From Atrichornis clamosus (Eukaryota > Chordata > Aves > Passeriformes > Menuridae), in the NCBI GenBank assembly GCA_013400975.1, contig WBMZ01010855.1, positions 52,452 to 116,451 of the forward strand: 64,000 nucleotides of DNA. The letters run 5' to 3'. This document shows positions 24,601 through 53,461 of the stretch, one piece after another. A model generated the notes under the pieces. The model was not told the DNA's origin. It ran no database searches and saw nothing but the letters and a program-made list of their open reading frames with translations. Every line of letters starts with the position of its first letter. Within the stretch, counting starts at the first letter, position 1. Made by a program: the position numbers and the translations under genes.

Positions 24601-27600
24601 TTCATTCCCTAAAAACGCAATAAAAGCAATATTCAAAATCACAGTTTTTACTAGAAATTTTCCTCCTTGTAATGTTAAATGTCTGCCTCTACAGAAAAGC
24701 TCTGCCCTTTGCCAAAAAGCAATGAGCCTGCGGGTGAAGATCGTGCCTATTGTACCATCACTGGACATACTCATCATTGTCTGCCATTACCCTCCCCTTG
24801 CACTGGCATGCTACTTCAAATGTCACACGTCAATAGGCTAAGCAATGCTTTCAGCTGTAAACATGGACAAATAGTCTTTAGAATGTAACTCTGTCCTTGA
24901 GGTAAGCTATATGTTCATCTTTTACTCGACAACAACCAAATGTCCTTACAAATCTAGATCCAAGTAACAATACTGGCTTCAGTTCATAGGTTTGCCAGTT
25001 TAGTATCAACTTAGGCAACAATAGCTTTCAGTCTTAGCCAAAAATAAAATGCTAAATCTCTAAGATAGAGAAAGACTTCTTCCTCAGTTTCATTTAGTGC
25101 TTTTGCTTCAAGAAATAAAAAAGATGGTATCAGGAAAACCACTTATGTCTAATTGACAGCATCTTCTCCCTGTCTTCCCATACTCTCTCCTATTTAAAAG
25201 AAAAAATTACTACTTTAAAAATCTCATCTCTCTAGTACTAAATAAATTAAATTCTCCAAATATCTTCTCTCTTTCTCTAAAATAAGCTATTTAAATGCCT
25301 ATCATCGATCTCACACTTCACAGACACTGCCATTTTCCTAAAAGCACCCTGACTGGGTTTTAGAATCCACAGCCTTGTTCAAATCAGCTCTCTCTCAATG
25401 AAGGATTTCCCCACAGTCTATTTCACCCATGCTTCCTCCTCCAAGGACTGTAAGTTTTTTAAGGCCCTTAAAACATTATTTGGGTGTGTAACTTTCACTG
25501 CTCACCCTCTGACACTGATGTCACCAGAGCACTCAGAAATCCATCTGTAAGCAGTTGGGATAACCCTTTGACTCAAAACAAAGTGAAGGGAGAGGGTGAA
25601 GAAATCAGTATTTTTTTAGACTGTTAAAAGCACAGTCTGATTAGCAAGGGCAGAATTTGGTTCCTGCAAGTAATTCTGTTCAAGGAAGGAGACAAAGAGG
25701 AAACAGAGGAAGGAAAGGATGTAAGTTGCTGTTTTCTTTCACATTCTCTCAAGAAATGAAGGGAGGTGAGAGAATTTGTAATTAAAAGTCCACGCCAGTT
25801 CTTTTCTAATATTCTCCATTATTTTGGAAATTAAGTTCAAGATTTAAAAATAAACTAGTATCCCCAAAACCAGGCTCTTCCATAAATACTTCTTTTTTAA
25901 ATTCTGAGAGAGATTTCAGTGCTGAAATCATTGGAAGCTAGATGCCTCATCTGCTTAGACATTCTGGAAGACATCACTAGGTTTCCAACTGAAATAAAAG
26001 GCTTTTAGAAATTTCACCCTAAATTGCAATGAAGAAAGAATTGCAACATCAGCTGTAAGGAACCCATTAGCCCTCTTGACTTCAGAGAAATCAAGCAGTA
26101 GTCAGAAACAGTTTACCTTTTACAACCTCTTTAGAGAAAGCCAACAACTACAAAGACTGTGAAATATAAATGCAGTATATCTTACACCTGCTTATGGCTT
26201 GTGGCTTTGTAGGATTCAAAACAGCAGGTCTCAAACAAAGTTCATGTAAAGTAGGTGAAGATTCTGAGTTGAAGCAAGGGCTTCTTTCCACTGGCTGCAG
26301 TGCTCCAATCCAACTCAGGACATCACTACATGCTGAGGAGTCAGGGAACAGAGTGGTCCCTTCATTGGATTACAGGTTACCTACACAGGTCCTGCACCAA
26401 CAGAGCAGAGAAATATCAGCCCGTGCTCAACCAAGACCCACTTACTGTAAATGTGTGGTTTCACCAATTTCTATTGCACAAATGTTTAATAGATCCACTT
26501 GAGTATGCAAGGATAATTAAGAAAAAAAGGGGGATTTTATTTGGTGCTAATTCACCACATGCAAATTCCAGCTGTTTACTGTAGACCTACCACCAAGCAT
26601 ACACTTCTTCCCACAGCTCATCAGAAAGCCTCTTGCTGGTGAAAGTGGTTAATCCACAACATTTTTGTTGCTGAAGCCAAGACTCTAAATGGGGGATTTA
26701 AGTTACTAATGACAAAAAACTTGCATTCTTTTAACTAGCAAATACTGTAAGGGTTTGTCCATTTACAGAAAACCACCCTAGAAGTGGTTGCTGGCAGAAA
26801 AACTGGACCAGAATAGAAGAAGCTGTTACCAGGCAGAACAGAGATGCACGAAGCAAAGCAGCAGCAAACAACAGGCTAGGAAAAAATCCTGTTATCTGGC
26901 AGCACGGAACAGCCAAAGTAAGCGACAAGTTCCTTAGTGCCCGCCAAGCAAAAGCCTTGTGCTAAAACATCCTCCTGTGCTGTGGCCAACTTACAGCATC
27001 TGACCCCAGGCTGGAGACAGAGCCTGGCCTTACGCCTCACTGTGACGCCTTGTGCCACCACATGACAAAAGAAATGGCTCCTTTAATAACTGGGTTTGAT
27101 GTTTTGTATTATTCCTGCCCCAGAAGCAACCAAAACTTCCAGCCACCATTAGAAGTTTAGGGTGCTAGTTTCTCTGCAAAGAATGCACTGCTGTGAGTAA
27201 TTTGCAATTTATGGAAAACCAAATGGAAAAACTCTAAGGGAATAAAAGAGAAGAGTGAATTGAACAAGTGCAAAGCTGCTCCATGGGCATACAAACCTAA
27301 ACCTGATTAATATATTATCAGTAACAACACCTGACATCATCACAGACTATTCTGTGATCTCATGCATTTAATTTAAGACTCTGCATAGCATTGCATTTAC
27401 AAAGGAAAAAGTACACTGGATAGCAAATCGTATATAAAGAGTGATTTCAGTTTTGATGTGAACTTTTGAGAAGATCATAAAATTCAAGGCAGATCATTCT
27501 ACAAATCATCTTTACGGTTACCAGATTGTGCCTCTACTTAACCCTTCTCTAACAGAATTCAGTAGAAGCACTTCCCTCTGGCTGTGAACAACAGGAAAAG

Positions 27601-30600
27601 CTACTGAAGGAACATATAACATGAAAAAATCTAGCTCTCAAAAGAATCATAGCATCTGCTTTTGCTCCTGGTCTCAGCTCTTCCAAAAAGCACAGGGAAA
27701 AGGCATTATTCAGGTCAGTTTTATAATTGCTCACATGGCTGCAAACTGTAGTGAATAAAAATACTGAGATGTGGGTCACTGCTGTGGTACTAGTTAGAAA
27801 ATTAAGAATGTAGCACCACAGCCACAGTTGCAAGACTACTGCATCTCTTGAAAAAATTAGCTCCAAAACCGTCTGCAGTAAATTTTTACAAAAAGTTGGT
27901 CTCTACAAACTACAGGAACTGCTTCTGGTTTGCCCACATCTTTAAAGCCACCTGGTACTGTAAAGTGGCTTTCTCTGGATGCAAGAATTAGCACGCATTA
28001 AATAACAGAGACTGCCTACATCCCGAGCACCTACCTTTCTGGCCACAGGAATACATTACATTGTATTAGCTGACACCTAACTCATTTGCAGACTTTACTG
28101 ACCAAAGCCTGGCACAAAGTCAAGAACACACAAGACCTTTTCACACCAAAACCACCTTTTGGGCAGGCAAACAAAACACCCCTTTTTCAGATGCCCTTCT
28201 CTTTCTAGCAACAGATAAAGATTTAACAAGACAACGATATCTCACTACACTTCACTTTATACAGCAAGTATATATTTTGCTTCTTCACCCTGATAAATGT
28301 TCACTAATTTATAGTAAGTGGATCTACTTGTAGTAAGAGGAACTCCAGAAGAAATTGAGTGACAAACCTCAGAAGTTTCACAGGTATCTGGAAGTGTACA
28401 AGAGCCCTATTCACACAACAAGTCATCAAATACGACATCAAAACAAAACTAACTTTGAATCTCATTTAGAAGCTACTACCATGCTTTTCAGAGACCTGAT
28501 TCACTGCTGGAGCACAGGGCTGGTAGTACTGGATCTCATGGCTTTGAAGAGCCCATGATAGATACTGGAGTTAACTCCTGTTAATTGGTTTTTGAAGGAC
28601 ATTTGCACTGTCATCTCAAAACCTTTGGGTCACAAACGCAACTCACTTATTAAAGAAAAAAAGATACTTTTCCAAGTTATTTTATGTAGTTGCTCAATCA
28701 ACCCTTCTTTCTACTGTGTAAAGTAAGGCATAGGTTCACAAAACTCTCATCTGGAGAGAGCTAGGCTATTCACTTCAAGACAGCTACTCATTTCCAGGGG
28801 TTAAATCTCCATCAACAATCAATATCCATTAAACTATCTGGCAGTGCCCTTTTCCCAACTAAACTCCTACCAAGCTGATGTTCTGCAAGTCCCCACAATG
28901 AAAGAGGAAGCAACAAACTCCACTTTGCATTCCAGATTCAAATCCATACTGCAAGCTGGTATCTGTATCTTCCAAGAAAATTAGTCTCCTACAGTAGTAT
29001 ACTGGAAAAGCTCAAACTTGCAAACACAGATGCAGATTTAGAACTTCAGGACATCTGCACTCAACAGTGCAGCCGTTACTACTGATCCACATATAAGTAT
29101 TATTTTGTTCAGTGCCATTAATAGAGAATATTTCATTTGTTAGGGCAAAGCCAAATTTTAACTTCTACACACTTAACTCCTCTTCAGATCAAGCTTTATT
29201 GCCACCTCTTGCACTTTATACTCCATAAGCCGCTCATGCAGAGCACCCTCCTCTGTCCAATTAAGATTCTGCTTTCAAGTCCCCATGGAAAGTTTGCTGT
29301 GCTCCCGTCTTCTCTCCCTCCGCATCAGCAGCTAGGTTGACCACAGATGGAGCACATTTGGCAGCTGACATGACCCAGATGCTGAATCTGGAGCCATCTT
29401 CCCAGCTGCAGTAGCTGGGCTCATGCCTGACTCCTCAGCTGCTGGCTGTCAAGCTGCCCTCGAGCTGTGCCAAGCGTATATCCCAAAGCTTTGGCCAAAG
29501 CGGGGCAAACGCTCGAAATCTGTGAGGCCTGCTGATAGAAAGGATAACAAAGACTAAAGGTTTTAAAAGTGAGGGAAACCAAACACCCTTCCCTCCTTTC
29601 TCCTCTATCTCTCATTTTTTTCCACAATCTCTTTTCCACTAGTAATAAAAATTCAAAGCTGACTGGTGAGAGTAGGTCTAATGTACCACATCCTAGTCTG
29701 AGGTACTGACCAGCAGGAGATTCCCCTTTCTCAGTAGCATGTGCAGTGAAAGGTGGCTCATGTACCTCTGCCTCAAGTCCCAGACACAGCAAGGGCTGGG
29801 AAATAATCTTTGCTAAGGAAAAGGTGGCAACTGACAATTCCTTTATTTCATTACATATTCTTTAGGCTCTCTAGAAATCTTTAAACCATCAAAGCTGTAG
29901 AAATTCTGGTACAATTCACAATTATTGACATGACTGTTTAATATGCTACTTCTGACTAATTTCCTCATGACCTTGAACCTTAAAAAGGACTTCTACATTT
30001 TCCATGCCTCCCCACTGAGGAGCAAAGAAAAGGCTTACCTTGTTTCAGTGGCTTCAGTCAGTCAATTACCACTATGTATTCTGATCTAGATTTAAGAAGG
30101 AGTATTTGAAGTTTTCGCCCTTTACCTCATCCCTGCTCATCCTGGCACAGCACTCCACATGCTGATAAAATAAACCATCCCCACCCACCAGTAAAGTACC
30201 TCCACAGGGCCTATTCTACTGAGAAAAAGAAGTCTCTTCTCAAATAGCAAGTCAAACTTACAAATGCCTCTTTTTTAGGTTTCTTTTATGTATTACATAT
30301 ACACATACTGTACCTGTTAGAGTTCCTGAAAGGAAAACACTGTTCTAGAGAAAGTTTATTTTTCTAAAATATCACATTTAATAGTGAAAAATATTTTGCA
30401 CATTTAGCATTAAATTGCCTATGCCTTGCCATAAACTTACCCCTTTCCAAATTAAAGATCATCTTCCAAGTAAAGGGAACAGCAGCAAATTAATTCTGCC
30501 TAAATGTTTTTGTAAAAAACAAATAGCATTTTCTAAGACACAAGAGTAACACATGTTCCCAGTTCTAATTACTACTGAAAACAGTAGTACCAAAGCTAAC

Positions 30601-31474
30601 TTTACCCCGCAGCACTTTAAAGTCACAAAACTGAGCTACAGGCATTAAGAACTTCCAGTGAAACAGACTTCCTATATAAGAAGTGGACTGTATTTTAGTA
30701 AAACCAAGTAAATTTAACAATATATCAGTAAAGAGACGGTCTACAGTACTGTTTCCTTCCTTTAACCCTTTTCTTCCAAGACAAGTGGCTGAAAATCAGA
30801 TGATCTATAATTAGGAACCAAGACCCAAACCAAAAATGTTATTTTCTACTCAGAGATTTCTTGTGTGATCATGTGCAAGGAAACTAACATCTGTCAGCCT
30901 CAGTTTCTTTATGTGCAATCTGAATTAGATGATGGAGAAGGGAGGAAGAGGCAATTTAGCATTAAATAATTATGAATAATTTCTGTAATTTAAAAAAAAA
31001 ACATATATAAGCACTTAGTACACAAAGTAAAGGGACACTACTACTCAGTTGAACTGGAACATCAACCTTATGCCCATTTGCTCTGCAGCATTTGCAGAAA
31101 AGACAGGATTTGATGACTCCCACCATGGCCAAATTCAGGCTGTGCTAAGCCCCAAGGAAATAAAGTTGCTAAACAGAAGGTGCCTCCAACAGCACACAAA
31201 TAGGTATCTATTTATTTGCACAGCACAGACTCCCAGTTGCAATCCTAAAAGTACTCAACTACAGCAGCAGTGTATTGTGTAAAAATGATACTTCAAATAA
31301 AGCAAATTTACAGGTCTCTAAAACACACAGAGAAGCTTTCACCAGCTTCCTAGCTTAGGCCCCTGAGAACAGAAATCACCTAGAAATCTTCATTATGTTT
31401 CTACAGCACCTAGCAAAAGTAGGCCCTCAACCATTAACTGAAAATGCTAGAAAACCCCGACACAAACCATGAGC
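18611..31474. other. Intergenic region between converging LEF1 and HADH
   Basis: About 12.9 kb of mostly AT-rich DNA. Many short reading frames exist, the longest being 138 codons on the - strand at 29421-29837. None resembles a known protein or carries convincing exon borders. No tRNA, rRNA, CR1 or LTR element was recognised. A short perfect inverted repeat lies at 20766-20786. It could hold distal 3'UTR, enhancers or non-coding transcripts, none of which can be shown here. Confidence 0.6.
20766..20786. repeat. Short perfect inverted repeat
   Basis: GATATCCC, a 5-nt spacer AGTAC, then GGGATATC: an 8-bp stem in intergenic DNA. It is probably incidental. Confidence 0.7.
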
Positions 31475-48606
<17,132 letters not shown>

Positions 48607-48860
48607 GGCGAAGGCGCGGAGCGAGCGGCGCGGCCGGGACAGGCGGGGCGAGGGCCGCGCTCCGCCTCCGGGGGGCGGTGGCAGGTCCCGACCGCGCGGT
48701 GCCGCCTGCCCGCCGTGGGGAGGGCGCGTTGCACCTTTCACCTTCGCTGCTTCTGATTCCTTAAGAGTCAAGCGGCAAGGTCAGCACGGCCGGAGCTCCC
48801 GCAAGTCCCCAGCTGGCGCTGGGCCGGCGGCCGAGGCTGCGCTGATGCCCGCCCTTTTCC

Positions 48861-50520
48861 GCAGAGGTCATCGCGCTGCTCTCAGCGCTCACCTTCCTGC
48901 TGCCGCTGCTCACGCTCACAGCATCACAGAATCAATGAGGTTGGAAAAGACCTCTGAGAACATCCAGTCCAACCCATGACCAATCACCACCATGTCAACC
49001 AGATCATGGCACCACATGCCACGTCCAGTCTTTCCCTAAATACCTCCAGGGACGGTGATTCCACCACCTCCCTGTGCAGTCCATTCCAGCGTCAAATCAC
49101 CCTTTCTGTGAAGAATTCTTACCTACTGTTCAACCTAAACTTCCCCTGGTGCAGCTTAAGACTGTACCCTCTCATCCTGTCACTTGTTACCTGGGAGAAG
49201 AGGACGACCCCCATCTGGCTACAGCCTCCTTTCAGGCAGTTGTACAGTGATAAGGGTCATCCCTGAGCCTCCCTTTCTCCAGCCGAAACCACCGCCAACT
49301 CCCTCACCCGCTTCTCACAGGACTTGTGTTTCAGACCCTTCATCAGCCTCTCTGCCCTTCTCTGGACACTCTCCAGGACCTCAGTGTTCTTCCTCTCTCC
49401 ACAAGTATTTCCTGAGTAGAAAGGGATTTTATTTCCAGGCTAGCACTAGCTATACAAAAAAACAGATGTAATAAAGAACCACCACCACCAAGAAAAAAAT
49501 TCTTCCTTTATAAATACTAACAGCTGAATCATATCAGATGCAAGCTGCTCTGATTTTCCATCTAATTCGTTTATCACCAGAAAGACCAGCACTTCAAGTC
49601 AGCACCAGCAGCAGCTGACAACAAAGCAATTACAGTGTATTCTACTTGAGTCAGCATTGGGGTAAACATTAAGCAGTTTGTTTTATTCAAATTAAATAAG
49701 TGGAGAATTCTCATATCTCTGCACTTTGTACTGAAAACCTACTGCAAAAAATTCCCCTGGATTAGGCAGGAGTAGGCAGTGGCTGTGGAAACAGCTTTAC
49801 CCAGAGACTGACCCTTACTGATCTTTGTGTACACACATGACAGCTGAGTGGTAATTCATCAATTTCCCTAAAAGAAAGAAAAAAAAAAAAAAAAAGCAAC
49901 ATATCAAGTAACTTAACCCCAGGGAGTAAGACACAAGATTTCCACGTACAGCTCTTGTTCCCGAGTGCCCAGCTCCTGGTTAACACCAATGCTGATATCC
50001 ACCCCTTCCCCACAAGCACTTCAGTTGCCTCCTGCTCAGCCCTCCCATGTGGAAGGATCTCCTGCCTCCCCTGAGCCCCCTCCGAGACTCTCTGCCCTCT
50101 ACACCGGGCTCCTCCTGGGCACACCCTTCCCTCTCTGCCCTCTGCCCCCCTCTAAGTCAGGTGTACAAAAAAACCCTACACCTCAACTTCTGCCCAAGAT
50201 TTTCTTTCCTGCAGACTGCACATCTCCCCCTGCTGACAACTCATCTGCTCTTTTATCTTCCTCATCCCTCCCCTTCCCTCTTCTTTTATTCTGGGTAACA
50301 GTGTTGTTAAAACATACTCTTTCCATCATTTGATCACAATACGCCTGGCAGTGTTTTTTCCGCAATTTCTTTGTTTCCCCACCTCCTTCACTCCTCATCC
50401 AAAACACTTTGTAACATTTTCTCACTCACAAGCTTTTGCAAGATGCAAGATGCCAAACACCACAAGCTGAGTAAGGAAGTGGAACTCATTAAAATGACTA
50501 CACAAAGCTGTGAAACACTT
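48861..50520. other. Spacer between HADH promoter and CYP2U1 3' end
   Basis: About 1.7 kb. The first part is a CR1 fragment (48918-49410). The rest is C/T-rich and AT-rich unique sequence with a 17-nt A run at 49879-49895. No gene is supported. Confidence 0.7.
48918..49410 (-). repeat. CR1 LINE, 5'-truncated, 3' end retained
   Basis: The + text starts TCACAGCATCACAGAATCAA and continues GAGGTTGGAAAAGACCTCTG, the complement of a typical avian CR1 3' end. Matches continue through CCTGTCACTTGTTACCTGGG to the CTGGACACTCTCCAGGACC stretch. The 3' tip is nearest HADH, about 310 bp upstream of its ATG. It is the same subfamily type as the copy at 62930. The upper boundary is approximate. Confidence 0.92.
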
Positions 50521-53282
50521 ACTGGGGAATTACTTTATTCAAAATAAAAATACATTGAAGCAAAGTCTGAAGTAATTTTAGAAATAAAGATATTTTCAGC
50601 ATTCAGAAACAGTCACCCACTTATATAAACATACATTTTTCAAGGAGGCATTTGAGATGCTTCCTCTACTAAAAAACGAGAGGGGGAGGATACATTTACA
50701 AATACAAACCAAATCTGCTACCATTTTACAGTTTGCCAAAGATGGCAACACACTTTGAAAACCACAAAGATTTTGTTGCTTTTATACTATTGTTTAGCTA
50801 CTTTCATGGTATCCTGTGAAAATTTCAGTGCACCTGGAAGGCATGAAAGGCAGGTCTTTATTGTCACTTCCAACAGCATCCTGAATTCTGGCAGACCTTG
50901 ACATGGTTGAAACTGCATATCAGTATTTTTAGCTTGTTGCATGATGCAGCATTTGATTACAGGTATCACCAAAAAACACATTCTCAAAGTACTATTTGTG
51001 GAAGGATAATTTTCAAAGGTGACATTTTAAACTAAACTCAGCAGGCAAAGCAAGCACAAATATGTACAGTTTCACATACTAGGGGACTATGTGAATTGTG
51101 TCTTCTTTGAAATCTGTAAAAAAATACTAAAGTGCTTTTCAAACGTGTCCTCATTGATTAAAAGGACAAGTATTTTGTAAAGTCATCAGTTGCACACCAA
51201 CATCATCATGTTGCTTAAAGAGGCATATCAACAGAAAGATAAATATTATCAGCACTAAATTTTAGCTTCTCAAATAAGCATAATTTTAGGATTTCCAGAC
51301 AAAAATCCCAACTGTACAGAATCTATTTATTCATTGGAAAGTACAAAATTAAATTAAAGTGCTTAATTCTCCAATACTATAATGTTTTAGAGCAAGTTCA
51401 CTAGCATTGGTACCAAACTCAACTTTATTGTGCTAAGTCATCAAAAATTTCATACCAAAAAAAAATTACATAACCTATATAGTCCTATTCAAGAACTGAA
51501 AGTTCTCACAAAAACAGTGGGATACCTGACCAACCAAATACATAACTCAGAAATTAAGGCACTCTGTTATTCAAAACAGGTAACAGAAAACCTTAATTTA
51601 AATCCAGAATAACTATCTTACAGTCTTTGTTAGGCACTACCTGGCTTATAAAACTTCAAGTTTAAAGGAGACAAAACCAGATATTAATTTAAAGCTGAAA
51701 AGTTGACTCTTCTTTTACAATTTAGGTTTAATTTCTGCTATGGAATACCCAATTCTGAATTACAGTCAAATTCACATTCCAGTCTTGTAAACTTGACATT
51801 AGGAGGGCTCCTAGTATTCTCTAGATCTCCAGAGAGGGGAAAAAAAAAATCTTTTTAAGAGTATATAAGAATTTAATTCATGTGATATTAAATTCTGATA
51901 GATCAAAAGGTGTATAAAGAGATTTAAGAATGATTAACAACTATTTAAAGGTTAACTGTTACATATTCTCCCAAAAGATCACCTTCTGTGTTTGAAATAC
52001 AAGGCAAGACTGAGTGGGCTGTTCTGAAACACCTAACATGAGGTTCCCTTGGCAATTGGTTTGACAGTGGTTAACAGCAGTAAGATTCTGCATGTGAGAA
52101 GAGAAAGGTACTGATACACTAATATTGGATGAGCTACAGGTATATTTACTCCATATGCAAGATAATGAAGAGAAAGCCATTACATCCAAACCTCAAGTTT
52201 GTGAGCTTCCTCCTGTTCCATGGTAAATGTGCAAGACATTTCACCTGTAATGCTGTAGTGATGCATACTTGAAGACTCCAGTTCCCAAAGCCAAAGAGTT
52301 TCTGGCAGTACTGTCCACACTGCCTGTGGATGAAAAACCTGAGTACAAGCCACAACTTCAGGACTACACATGTAGCGTTTTCCCCAAGGAGCAGCTGCTG
52401 GTCTTGTCCAGACTGCAGCCACTGCTGCTGTGGGAAGAACAGTGAATGTGGAGGCAGCACAGATGTCTTGAATATCTGTTTGGCACCAGAGAGAACAGAG
52501 TTCTGCTGTTTCTTGTTAGAGAATTCTGCTCTCATTTACATTCTGAGATAAAACATCTGCACCAGATGCTTCACACTCATTTCATGCTGAGAATATGGCA
52601 TATTCAAGAATTCATTTGGTCTCAAAGTCTGGGTTTTCCGAGTTGGTACCTGCTTGTTTATGGTGAGCCCTGATAGCCAAGAATGTTTGGATCCAGGAAT
52701 CCAGACCAATTCGATCCAATCTATTACACCTATGAGTTACTTGCAAAAAAGAATTCTTCAAGGTTAAAAGTAATGTCATTTAGGAATTTCCAAAAAGTAC
52801 ACGTAACTATTTAAGTTCCATTACAATGCTTCTTTACACAGAAAATGCTAACAATCTCTCATTCATTAATACTTTTAATATTACATGACGTCCTTCACTC
52901 CTCTGGTAAATGAAGTGTTTATGTGCTGCTTTTACAATTTTTCACAATTACTATTTGCTAAACCAGTAACAAATGTTTTGGACCATTCTCCCATAATCAA
53001 CATTTGACAAACTGACAGTAATAGCTTACAGACAGGGGTTAAGCCCACCAAGTTTTAGTATCTAATTGAAAGCTATGCTATCAGTTCATTTGTGGAATGC
53101 AACAGCTGACAAAAAATCTTCTCTTTCCAGAAGTCTAGATGGATCGTTCTCACTGACTATGAAAGCCTATGTAGTTGTTTGGGGCTTTTTCTAGAAAGAA
53201 AGTAACAAAATAAGCTGGAAATTAAAAAAAGCTGGATTTAAAAAGTGCATTATTTCTTTGCTTAATCTTTTTTTACATTGTA
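50521..53282 (-). other. CYP2U1: Probable CYP2U1 3'UTR and downstream flank
   Basis: About 2.8 kb of AT-rich sequence follows the CYP2U1 stop, with several - strand AATAAA signals (51424-51429, 51326-51331, 50534-50539). Short frames near 52.1-52.5 kb (up to 129 codons) show no similarity. How much is transcribed is not determined. Confidence 0.5.
50534..50539 (-). terminator. CYP2U1: CYP2U1 candidate distal poly(A) signal
   Basis: AATAAA on the - strand is followed after about 25 nt by a G/T-rich stretch (GCTTTGTGTAG). Nearer alternatives lie at 51424-51429 and 51326-51331. If the distal one is used, the 3'UTR would be about 2.8 kb. Confidence 0.4.
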
Positions 53283-53461
53283 TCATTTCTTCAAAGCTAT
53301 TATGTTGAATGGACAAGGAGCTAAAGTTAGACCAAACCTTCCCTCCATGGATGGTTTTGCAGCATTTTCAGGGTACAAAAAGGTAAAACTTTGCATTAGA
53401 CTTGCAAAAATCAAGAACAGCTCCATTTTTGCCAACTGCTCTCCCATGCACACACGTTTAC
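53283..53461 (-). CDS. CYP2U1: CYP2U1 exon 5 (haem-binding loop, C-terminus)
   Basis: The acceptor is TGTTCTTTAG. The exon completes the split Gly, then reads [20 protein letters not shown] and ends [16 protein letters not shown], with TGA at 53283-53285. It holds the haem-ligating Cys (visible residue 433) and the L-helix. Confidence 0.97.

Noticed and set aside
18611..31474. Hidden gene, tRNA or viral insertion in the long convergent spacer
   Set aside because: No tRNA T-loop pattern, no reverse-transcriptase, protease or capsid-like frame, no paired LTRs, and no exon matching a known family were found by reading.
49879..49895. A-runs (also 41274-41286 and 56514-56528) as tails of processed pseudogenes
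   Set aside because: No gene-like sequence precedes any of them on either strand, and no target-site duplication is apparent.
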